Positions 18,774-27,212 of a stretch of DNA of 64,000 bases are shown here, in pieces. A program made the translations under genes and the position numbers. The stretch spans positions 372,001 to 436,000 of the forward strand of contig JAUCEF010000017.1 in assembly GCA_033558025.1 (NCBI GenBank), given 5' to 3'. The notes under the pieces are model-generated. The model had not been told where the DNA came from and made no database searches. It saw only the letters and a list, made by a program, of their open reading frames with translations. This stretch comes from Phytophthora sp. 'mugwort' (Eukaryota; Oomycota; Peronosporomycetes; Peronosporales; Peronosporaceae). Numbering within the stretch: position 1 is the stretch's first letter; the number at the start of each line of letters is the position of its first letter.

Positions 18774-21700
18774 ATGAGCGCGTCGTGGGACTCGGACTTG
18801 TCCTCGATCATTGAGAAGACCAACAACAACCTCAAGCTGCTCCGTAAGATCGGCGACAAGCCGCAGGTACGCGCGTCTGATGTGTCAGTAACCGGCCAGC
18901 CCTCGTTGGCCCGCTCAGGCTCCGCTTCGGGCTCCGTCTCGTCGCACTCGTCAGCCCGTCCGCGCGCGTACGTCGGCGCCCAGGACGATGCTGGCTCGAC
19001 GTCTTCGCGCAGCTCCGCGCGCCCTCGCGCCTTCATTCGCGGTGACGACGACACGAGCTCCATGGGCTCACACGGGTCCGCACGTCCTAAGGCTTACGTG
19101 CGAGGGGACGAAGATACGGGCTCCATGGGCTCGCACTCGTCGGCTCGTCCCAGGGCCTTCATTCGCGCAGACGACGACACGGGCTCCGTGTCCTCGAGAG
19201 CCTCAGCTCGACCCAAGGCTTTTATCCGCCCCGACGATGACGCTGGCTCTGCGTCCTCTAGAGCCTCGGCCAGACCTAAGGCCTTTATCCGTACAGACGA
19301 TGACAGTGGCTCAGTGTCTTCGCGCGCGTCTGCTCGCCCCAGGGCCTTTGTCCGAGGAGATGACGACACGGGCTCCATATCCTCCCGCTCCTCTGCCAGA
19401 CCCAAAGCTTTCATTCGAGGAGACGACGACACAGGCTCCATGTCCTCACGCTCGTCCGCTCGCCCCAAGGCTTTCATCCGAGGGGACGACGACTCGGGCT
19501 CCATCTCCAGCAATCAGGGTCTGGGCCGCTCCCGACTCGATTCGGGCCACGGCAGTGTGGCCAGCAGTTCCGGCCGCCCTCATGTGGGCATCGCCGGCGG
19601 CGGCGGCTTGACGGCCGCCATGCTGCAACAACATCGCGCCACTGCCGCTGGTGGCAGCGGTCTGTCCATGGACTTGGGCGCCGCACGCTCGCGCATGGAC
19701 CTCGACGAGACGCGCTCCATGAGCGGCGTGTCAGCTTCCCGTCTCAGACGCCCGCTTGGCGCCAATGGCCGCGTGCCTCACGCCCGCGCACTGGGCGCCA
19801 GCTTGGGCTCGCGTATTCGTGTGCCGGAAGCCGACATCCCCAGCGACATCCCAAGCCACGTTGTGGACGACCTAAAGAAGAGCCTGGAGACTCAGTTTGC
19901 CTCTCGCAACGGCGCCGTGGACAAGAAAGTCGCGGACTTGCGCACGGATGTGGCCGGCCTGACCACACAGACATCGTCGCTCAGCTCGCAGATCTCGGAG
20001 CTGCGCGACGCAGTCCTATTGTCCGGTAACAGCAAAGTCGCGGCCAACGCTCCTTCAGTCTCAGACCCCAAGATAGTTGCCAGCGTCCAGGCTAATGCCG
20101 CTGCTATTGCTCGCCTCGAAGAGCACAGCGCGGACCTGTTGGGCCGCAGAGTGAGCGTGGACCGTGAGCTCACGGAGCTCGGCTCTCGAGTCAAGTCAAT
20201 ATCGTCGGCGACCATGAAGATCCCGACACTGGAGGACAACATTGAGGCCCTGGTTGCCAACCGGCAAAAACAGGAGCAAGGACTGTTCAAGCTTGCAGAC
20301 AGGGTGCAGCTGATGCATCGCCAAATGGGCAGCTTAGTGGACATGAAGGCTGTGGAGAATCTGCTGAGCATTCGTCTCACGCGCGAGTTCCGCGAAATGG
20401 AGGATCGTTTGGCGCAGAATGTGATCCGCATGGCGGAGAAGATGGAGCAGAAGGTGCAGAATATGGAAAAGCAGTCATTTTCGCAACGTCAGGAGAGCCT
20501 GACGGCGCTGAAGAACGATCTGACGGACGACATTCAGCGTCTGCAGGGCACGACACTGCGCAAGAGCGACTTGCTGCCAATTCAGAACGCCCAGACGCAG
20601 AGCAAAGAGGACTTGGCTCAGCTCTCGAGCGCGCTGGATCGACAGGAGAAGAAGCTGCAGGATGCCAAACTTGCTAACTCAACGTTACGCGACGAGCTAG
20701 CAGATGCTCGCACTGAACTGAACAAGGCGTTGCAGAATCAGCAACGCAGTGCAGCGTCATTGATGGAAGAGAAGCTTGAGCAAATCTCGACCAGCAACAA
20801 GGAGAAGTCAAACAGGTTTGACGAACAGCTTTCGGAGCTTGCGAAGAAGCAGAAAAAGCTGGAGGAGGCCACCAAGACACTGCAGGAAACGATGACCCAT
20901 GTGAAGGCTGACGCTGGTCAGCGCCTGAGCCGCAGCTCTGCTGACAGGGAGGAGGAGAACAACAAGCTGCGTCAGCGTCTCGCCCGCTCTGTGGCAGAGC
21001 TGGAGGCTCTGGCTATCACTAAGGCTGACGTGGAGCGCCGATTTACTAGCGAGGAGCAGCAGTTCCAGGCTAGACTGAAGGAGCTTCGCATGACCGTGAC
21101 CGAGACGGAAAAGCAGAAGGAGGCACAGCGTTTGGAGCTCATGCAGAAACTACAGGAGGAGAGCAAGTTGATGGGGGTTGCACAGGGCAAGAACTCTTTG
21201 TTGGAGAACTTACTTGCACGCGAAAAGGCCGAGAACGAGGAGAAGAACGAGTTGGTGCGGAAGTCAAAGAAGGAAGTGGCCGAGGTTCGTGAGCAGATTC
21301 GTAACCTGGAGAGTGAAAAGGAGAAGAAGGTCCGCCAGCTGTCGTCGGAGCTGCAGGCGAAGCAGACTCAGGTTGGACTGCTGACGAAGACTCTGAAGCG
21401 TATTGAGACTGCTTCGGCCAAGATGCTGGATCTGTCTAAGCGTGAAGCTAAGACCGTGCGTCGCGTGAAGGCTACCAAGGAACACGAGCTGTTCATTGCG
21501 CAGCTAAAGCTGAAGGAAATGGAACGTGTGGCCCAAGCTCTTCAGAATGGTGACGAAATGAAGAAGCAAGCTGCGCTTACCGCTGCCAGTACCGAAGAGC
21601 GCAATGAGCTGGAGAAGCTGCTTCTTGAAAGTCAGCTTGAGAAGGACGAACTGAAGCAGGAGTTGGAGGAGATGACTGAAGAGTTTAACGCTGCGAAAGA

Positions 21701-24700
21701 AAGCCAGAAGGTGATTATGGAGGATACTATCTCCAAACTTTCGAGCGACTACGACGAGAAGATTACCGAGCTGAAGCAGCAAATCGCGGACAAGGAGCAT
21801 GCGATGCGTCAACTTCGCGATACGCTTGTTGAGAAGAGCAACCTTGACGCTCTTGAAGACGAGCTGGCTGCCCTCAAGGACGAGAAGAACGACTTGTTAG
21901 AGCAGATCCAGCGCGCCCACATTGAGCACGAGCGTGTGACTCTGAAGACAGAGACGAACCTCCGTCTGGAGCACGCGACCGAGTTCGCGGCGATGAAGTC
22001 GAAGTTCGAGGAGCGGATTTTGGAGCTGGAGGGCGCTAAGTCCGAGCTTGAAAAGGCCAAAGCTGCGATTGTTGAACTGGAAAAGGAGCTGGAGAAGCAG
22101 GAGGCTCTGCACCAGCGTGAAGTGTCGAACCTTACGCATGAGATCAAGGAGGCCCGTGGCAAGATTGACGAGTGCACGGCCCAGATTCTGGATCTTGAGG
22201 AGGTAAAGACTCGTTTGGAGAACGATGTTTCCCAAATGGAGGCTAACATCGGTGGCGCTTCCGCCGAAAAGGAGGAGGAGCTGGCTGCCATTAAGAGTCA
22301 CATGCAGTCAGAAGTCGACAAGCTTCGTGCTGAGCTCGCTGAAGTGTCGAGCACGCTTGAGGAAAAGCAGACGCAGCTCAAAGAGGCGAAGCAGTCTGAC
22401 GAAGCCAACCGCCAGCGTCTCGTTGAAATGGCGATGGCCCAAGAAGAGATGCAAAGCCGCTACGTTTCCCAGATCGATTCGCTCACGTTGAAGCTCAACC
22501 AGGAGCGTGAGAGCTCTCGTGCTCGTGAGCAGGACCTGGACGACACCATTGACAAGCTGAACGCTGACGTGAAGTCGCTGAAGGCTGAGTCGAGCAAGGA
22601 GCTGGAGGCTGCCCGTTCGGTACTGACCGACCAAATGACGGAGTTAACGACAACGCTGAAAGCTTCTCAACATCGTGAGCAGCAGCTTCAGTCTCGTCTT
22701 AAGCGTATTTTGGAGGAGTTGGTGCAGGCCGCGAACGCCTCAGAAGAGAACGAAGCACCAGAAGATGCTGAAATGAGCGAAGACGAGGCCATCACGCACC
22801 ACCTCGATGCGCTATACGCGACGCACCGCCGTACTGCGCACGAGCTGGAACGCCTCCAGGCTGAGTACGAGCTGACTGTGAAGCAGGCCGCCGCGGATAG
22901 TGCCACTGCCCAGGAGCTGGATAACCAGGTTAAGGAGCATGAAACACAGATCAAGGAGTTGGAGTCGGTTGTGGAGCAGCTTCGTGAGGAGCTCAAGGAG
23001 CAGTACCACAAGTCTGCTATCATTGCAAAGGGATCAGACGAGTTCAGTGATGAGATGGCGTCTCTGCGTGAGGAAAAGCGCCAGCTTGAGCGTCAGCTCC
23101 AAGAAGAAGAGAAGGATCGTGCTAAGCGCGAGGTGTCGTACCAGCGGAGGACAGAGATGAAGGAGCGTGAAGTTGAGGATCTCCGTAACGAGAACAAGAC
23201 GCTGACGGCCGCTGTGGCTGCTGTCCGCGAGAAGATTCGTGAGGTTGAGAACGTAAAGTACCACGACTTGGGCGAGTTACAAAACAAGCTCAAAGATCTT
23301 GAGGAGCGCACAGCGGCGCTCAAGCCGGACGAGAACCACGTCGCCAGCATGGAGAAGAATTTCACTGGTACCCGTCAAGAAATTGTGACACTGACTGCCG
23401 AAGTGCAGTCTCTGTACCAGAAGCTCACCGCCTGCTGTGGTATCATGGAGTGGAGTGAGCTTCGTGCCAGAGTATTCGATGAAGAGGAGAAGCTGACTCG
23501 CGTGCGCTCAGAGAACGCTCGAGAATTGGCCAAGGTGCAGTCTGTTGAGCAGGAAGTGCTGACGAATGCTGAGTTCTTGAACGCGCTGCTTGTGGCGCAC
23601 GGTTCGACGGGAGGCGATGCCAATCTTCTGAATGATTTCCGGTGGATGCAAAAGTACGCTTCGATTGCCCCTGAAATTGTGGAGAAGCTCCGAAAGGTGG
23701 AGTCGCGGTTACGAGACGCTGTATTGGATCTACACGATGGGGCTACTTCGCTGTTCCCGTCGGGAGCTTCCAAGAGCACCAAGAGTGGCGATGGTTCGAC
23801 TGATGAGGTTGTCGCGCGACCTCCTAACTCGCACAACGCGGCTGTGGATGGTGCTGCAATCGCGCGTGCCCTCGAAAAAGCGAAGGACGATTATTTTAGT
23901 GAATCGTCAGAGGCGGCGCAAGACTTAGATGACGAAGACGTGAAGTACGACGTGGATCAGCCGGATGTCGAGCTGGATAGCCCTATGGACCGCGAAGGAG
24001 AAGGTGCGAGTCATGAACATGTGGATGTGGATGAACAGGATTCGATTGGCGATATGAGTCATGATGAATCCGAAACTTTTGATGCTGAATTGGTGGTCGC
24101 TGAACATGTTGTGCATATTGAGCAGGAAACAAGCCATGAGGAGCAAGCTTTGATCACTGCAGCGATGGCTAACCTTGATGAAGATGAAGATGAAGAGTTG
24201 AGCGTTGATGTTGCGAAGAGGAGTTTCAAGAGCAAGCAGGATAGGAGCGATGATCTTGATGATGATGTTGATGGACTGGTGTCGAGTATTGACCGCAAGA
24301 TTGAGCAGATGACCAAGATTCAGTCCAAGTGGAGCTCGATGGGCTTCAATAGCGATGACGAGGACGACGATATGGATGAAGTGGAGAGGCTGATGCTGGA
24401 GCGGAGCCTTGCGCACTCTAGTAAGCAAGTGAAACCACAAATTGATAATGAATGTGATACCAGTGATGAATTTGCTACATCAATTGTCCATGTCGAGACT
24501 GAGGAAGTAGGAGAATATTCTGCTGATGATTTTAAGTCGGGAGATTGTGGTTCCACAACCCCCGAACTAGTAGAGCAAACTGAATTGAGCGATGAAGAGC
24601 AAGACGAAGAGGAGGAGGCTGATGACCTGGACCCACTTGAGGAAAGCTCGTTTGATAATGCTATGATGTTGGCGCTGGAAGGAAGAGAATTGTACACCAG

Positions 24701-27161
24701 TTTGAGCACGCATCAAGCACAACCTCACAGAACTCCGAGCTACGAAACAGACCAGCTCGACTCGGAAAGCGGCTACGTGGAGCAAGACGCCATGTCGGAC
24801 AGTTCGCCTGACGACTCGATGCTATTAGAAAACGACGAGGAACACAGCGATACTCGTCTTATAGATGATCCCGATGCCTACGAAGCTGAAAACGCTGCGG
24901 TAGAATTGACGCCAGCTGCGCAGAACTTGAAGCTGGGGACGTTATTTGATGGCGATGCAGTGTCTGATAGTGACATTTCTGTTGATAGGGGCGATGAGCG
25001 AGTGGATGACCAAGTTGACAGTGCACTGACAAGCCAATTGGTTGAAGTCACTGCATTAGAAGAGTCAGCATCAAGTGTGGGAAGTGGCGAACTAGCCGAT
25101 CAAACTGTGAAGGACAGTGACGTTGAAGAATCACGATCAAGCTTCACGAATGGTGATACGGAGGAATCCTCATCAAGTAAGGAACGTCTTGAGGAAGACA
25201 ATGGGCTAAGAGAATCAGTATCGACTGTGGCTCCAGCGTATTCAGCAGATGTAGACTATACACTGGAAAAATCAGCATGTACCTTGAAGAGATGTGTGGA
25301 AGCACATAAATTTAATGAAGGGAGTGAGTTGGAAGAGTCAGTGGAAGGAGGTACACTCGGGGATCAACACGAAGAGGACAATGCTTTGGGAGAATCATCG
25401 TCGAGTATGGAGATGGAGATTGCTGTGCTGGCAGATTCAGCTGACGAGGAGAACTCATTAGAAAGATCGGCTACAAGCTTGAAGAACGTCGTACGCAATC
25501 AACTTCATGAGGATAATGCTTTAGGAAAACTTTTAACAAGCGTAGGCCGAGGCGTTTGTGCTGACGATGAGGAGGAGGAATTGGAACACTCAGCACCAAG
25601 CATCGGTGGTGGCGGTCCAGCTGACAATCTTAACGCGTTGGAAGATTCAAATTCTGAGCAGTCTGATACAAACAACTCGGTAAAAAAGTCAGCTTCGAGG
25701 TTGCATCACATAGCGGACGAGCTGCATCCGTGGGCGTTGGCAAGACAAACGTCTTTGGATCAGGCACTAGAAGAATCGGAAACAAGCGTGGAGAACGATG
25801 CATCGATGGAGTCCCTTGATGAAGAGAAAGTTTTACAATCAACATCGTGTATGGATGACTTCGTAGTGGCTCTTGGAGACGGGGAGGAAGAATCATCGTC
25901 AAGTGCGGCGAGTGGTTCAAGGGAGGAGTTTGGCGAAATTATTGCCCGACCAGATCGTTTAGAGAGTTCGTTCGACGCAGAAATGCCGTCGGATCGCGAG
26001 GATGAAGCTAGTGAAAGTTCCGACATCGAGTTATCTGCTCAATCAATGAAGCACGGGGAAGAAGCTGAAGACGCGTGGTCTGAACAGCAGCTCCGAGCCG
26101 CAGAACGTTCGCTGGGTAAAGCGTTAGCACCGGAGGACGATCACGAAGGTGGTGACAACGTCCGTGCCCCAGTAATGGCACTCTACATGGAGGAAGACGA
26201 GAGATCGGAAGAGGAAGAGACGACGAGTATGGAAACCCAGTCGACCTTCTCAGCAAACCTGAGTCGATTTGACATGGCCGCCCTTCGCCGAAATCTCGAA
26301 GAAGATGACGAAATGGACGAAATTGAACGCTTGTTGCTGGACCAAAGTGCATCCAGCATGCAAAGGAGACAGCAACAGCCTCATCAAGTCACTCAACCTT
26401 CTGCTATGGAGGATGACGATGAGTTTGGAGAAGCTTCTTTCCAGTCACGAGGCGGTAACGACGGTTTTCAGGAGGATTCGAGTCAAGACAAAGAGGTCCG
26501 AGAGGTATCGACTAGGCCACAGGACTACGCACTTCGTGGACGATTAGTCCAAAACGAAGATACGCGACACCAGCAACCCAGTCGACGTACTAGCTTCACT
26601 CGATCTCTTTCAGATGACGAGGACGAGTTGGGACAAACAGATCTTCAGTCCCACAGTGACAATGACGAGTTTGACGAGGCTTCGCTTAAATCTCAAGCGG
26701 GTAACTCTACTGAAGCATTCAACACTTTCAGACTACAGGTAGACGGTATCTATGGGGCGTCGATCCGATCCGAACTGCGCGATGAAGAGGACGAAGTTGG
26801 CGAGGCATTTACCCGCTCCAAGTCGCGTGAAGTGGACGAATTTGGCGACGAATTAATCCGCAGCGGATCGTCCGATGACGACGACTTTGGCGAGATTTCG
26901 ATCCCTTTGCATGAAGATTTGGGGATTCCTTCAGCGTCGACTTCGCGTTTGGTTAACGTTTCAAGTGACGAGCACTCGACTCGGTCTCTTAACTTAACTG
27001 ACCGAGGGATTACGTACCACGAAGGTTTGAACTCACCGGCCAAAGTAGCGACGAGTTTGAACGCAGCGACTCATGACGACGCCGTCAGTGAGGCAGAACG
27101 TGACTACATGGACGAATCCTTTGATCTTGAAGAGTCTCTAGAAGAAGAACAAGAGTCATAA
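18774..27161 (+). CDS. Giant 2795-residue repeat/coiled-coil/acidic-tail protein, unknown
   Basis: A single uninterrupted 8.4-kb frame. Residues 1-59 have a short helix (SSIIEKTNNNLKLLRKIGDK). Residues 60-248 are nine 21-residue repeats (annotated separately). Residues 249-358 are Gly/Ser/Arg-rich. From about 360 to 1560 runs a nearly continuous charged coiled coil rich in E, K, Q, L, like golgin, rootletin or centrosomal scaffolds. A short globular-looking patch with CCGIMEWSEL follows, then from about 1700 to the end an extremely acidic, Ser-rich tail with degenerate repeats such as EESxSS and DEFGEASxxS. No motor, kinase or membrane segment. By architecture it is a long cytoskeletal or centrosome/flagellar-root scaffold, but I recognise no named family. 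Convergent with the enolase-like gene, 51 bp between stops. Confidence 0.9.
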   Translation: MSASWDSDLSSIIEKTNNNLKLLRKIGDKPQVRASDVSVTGQPSLARSGSASGSVSSHSSARPRAYVGAQDDAGSTSSRSSARPRAFIRGDDDTSSMGSHGSARPKAYVRGDEDTGSMGSHSSARPRAFIRADDDTGSVSSRASARPKAFIRPDDDAGSASSRASARPKAFIRTDDDSGSVSSRASARPRAFVRGDDDTGSISSRSSARPKAFIRGDDDTGSMSSRSSARPKAFIRGDDDSGSISSNQGLGRSRLDSGHGSVASSSGRPHVGIAGGGGLTAAMLQQHRATAAGGSGLSMDLGAARSRMDLDETRSMSGVSASRLRRPLGANGRVPHARALGASLGSRIRVPEADIPSDIPSHVVDDLKKSLETQFASRNGAVDKKVADLRTDVAGLTTQTSSLSSQISELRDAVLLSGNSKVAANAPSVSDPKIVASVQANAAAIARLEEHSADLLGRRVSVDRELTELGSRVKSISSATMKIPTLEDNIEALVANRQKQEQGLFKLADRVQLMHRQMGSLVDMKAVENLLSIRLTREFREMEDRLAQNVIRMAEKMEQKVQNMEKQSFSQRQESLTALKNDLTDDIQRLQGTTLRKSDLLPIQNAQTQSKEDLAQLSSALDRQEKKLQDAKLANSTLRDELADARTELNKALQNQQRSAASLMEEKLEQISTSNKEKSNRFDEQLSELAKKQKKLEEATKTLQETMTHVKADAGQRLSRSSADREEENNKLRQRLARSVAELEALAITKADVERRFTSEEQQFQARLKELRMTVTETEKQKEAQRLELMQKLQEESKLMGVAQGKNSLLENLLAREKAENEEKNELVRKSKKEVAEVREQIRNLESEKEKKVRQLSSELQAKQTQVGLLTKTLKRIETASAKMLDLSKREAKTVRRVKATKEHELFIAQLKLKEMERVAQALQNGDEMKKQAALTAASTEERNELEKLLLESQLEKDELKQELEEMTEEFNAAKESQKVIMEDTISKLSSDYDEKITELKQQIADKEHAMRQLRDTLVEKSNLDALEDELAALKDEKNDLLEQIQRAHIEHERVTLKTETNLRLEHATEFAAMKSKFEERILELEGAKSELEKAKAAIVELEKELEKQEALHQREVSNLTHEIKEARGKIDECTAQILDLEEVKTRLENDVSQMEANIGGASAEKEEELAAIKSHMQSEVDKLRAELAEVSSTLEEKQTQLKEAKQSDEANRQRLVEMAMAQEEMQSRYVSQIDSLTLKLNQERESSRAREQDLDDTIDKLNADVKSLKAESSKELEAARSVLTDQMTELTTTLKASQHREQQLQSRLKRILEELVQAANASEENEAPEDAEMSEDEAITHHLDALYATHRRTAHELERLQAEYELTVKQAAADSATAQELDNQVKEHETQIKELESVVEQLREELKEQYHKSAIIAKGSDEFSDEMASLREEKRQLERQLQEEEKDRAKREVSYQRRTEMKEREVEDLRNENKTLTAAVAAVREKIREVENVKYHDLGELQNKLKDLEERTAALKPDENHVASMEKNFTGTRQEIVTLTAEVQSLYQKLTACCGIMEWSELRARVFDEEEKLTRVRSENARELAKVQSVEQEVLTNAEFLNALLVAHGSTGGDANLLNDFRWMQKYASIAPEIVEKLRKVESRLRDAVLDLHDGATSLFPSGASKSTKSGDGSTDEVVARPPNSHNAAVDGAAIARALEKAKDDYFSESSEAAQDLDDEDVKYDVDQPDVELDSPMDREGEGASHEHVDVDEQDSIGDMSHDESETFDAELVVAEHVVHIEQETSHEEQALITAAMANLDEDEDEELSVDVAKRSFKSKQDRSDDLDDDVDGLVSSIDRKIEQMTKIQSKWSSMGFNSDDEDDDMDEVERLMLERSLAHSSKQVKPQIDNECDTSDEFATSIVHVETEEVGEYSADDFKSGDCGSTTPELVEQTELSDEEQDEEEEADDLDPLEESSFDNAMMLALEGRELYTSLSTHQAQPHRTPSYETDQLDSESGYVEQDAMSDSSPDDSMLLENDEEHSDTRLIDDPDAYEAENAAVELTPAAQNLKLGTLFDGDAVSDSDISVDRGDERVDDQVDSALTSQLVEVTALEESASSVGSGELADQTVKDSDVEESRSSFTNGDTEESSSSKERLEEDNGLRESVSTVAPAYSADVDYTLEKSACTLKRCVEAHKFNEGSELEESVEGGTLGDQHEEDNALGESSSSMEMEIAVLADSADEENSLERSATSLKNVVRNQLHEDNALGKLLTSVGRGVCADDEEEELEHSAPSIGGGGPADNLNALEDSNSEQSDTNNSVKKSASRLHHIADELHPWALARQTSLDQALEESETSVENDASMESLDEEKVLQSTSCMDDFVVALGDGEEESSSSAASGSREEFGEIIARPDRLESSFDAEMPSDREDEASESSDIELSAQSMKHGEEAEDAWSEQQLRAAERSLGKALAPEDDHEGGDNVRAPVMALYMEEDERSEEEETTSMETQSTFSANLSRFDMAALRRNLEEDDEMDEIERLLLDQSASSMQRRQQQPHQVTQPSAMEDDDEFGEASFQSRGGNDGFQEDSSQDKEVREVSTRPQDYALRGRLVQNEDTRHQQPSRRTSFTRSLSDDEDELGQTDLQSHSDNDEFDEASLKSQAGNSTEAFNTFRLQVDGIYGASIRSELRDEEDEVGEAFTRSKSREVDEFGDELIRSGSSDDDDFGEISIPLHEDLGIPSASTSRLVNVSSDEHSTRSLNLTDRGITYHEGLNSPAKVATSLNAATHDDAVSEAERDYMDESFDLEESLEEEQES
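18951..19517 (+). repeat. Nine tandem 63-bp (21-residue) coding repeats
   Basis: Nine contiguous units, each beginning SARP[RK]A[FY][IV]R and continuing GDDDTGS then a variable S/M/V pair and SSRS. Units 2-9 keep the acidic DDD/DED core flanked by basic and Ser residues, so each repeat alternates positive and negative charge. The period is exactly 63 bp without frame-breaking indels. Codons differ between units, so this is not a recent slippage product. Likely unstructured; the S-A-R-P segment is a candidate phosphorylation or microtubule-binding stretch (inference). Confidence 0.93.
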
Positions 27162-27212
27162 CGATCAAAATACAACATGAATTCAGGTTATAATACGTGT
27201 GGTCTTCTTCGG

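Noticed and set aside
19094..19513. 139-codon minus-strand repeat ORF inside the giant gene
   Set aside because: It is the antisense shadow of the 63-bp repeats; a period divisible by three keeps the opposite strand open.
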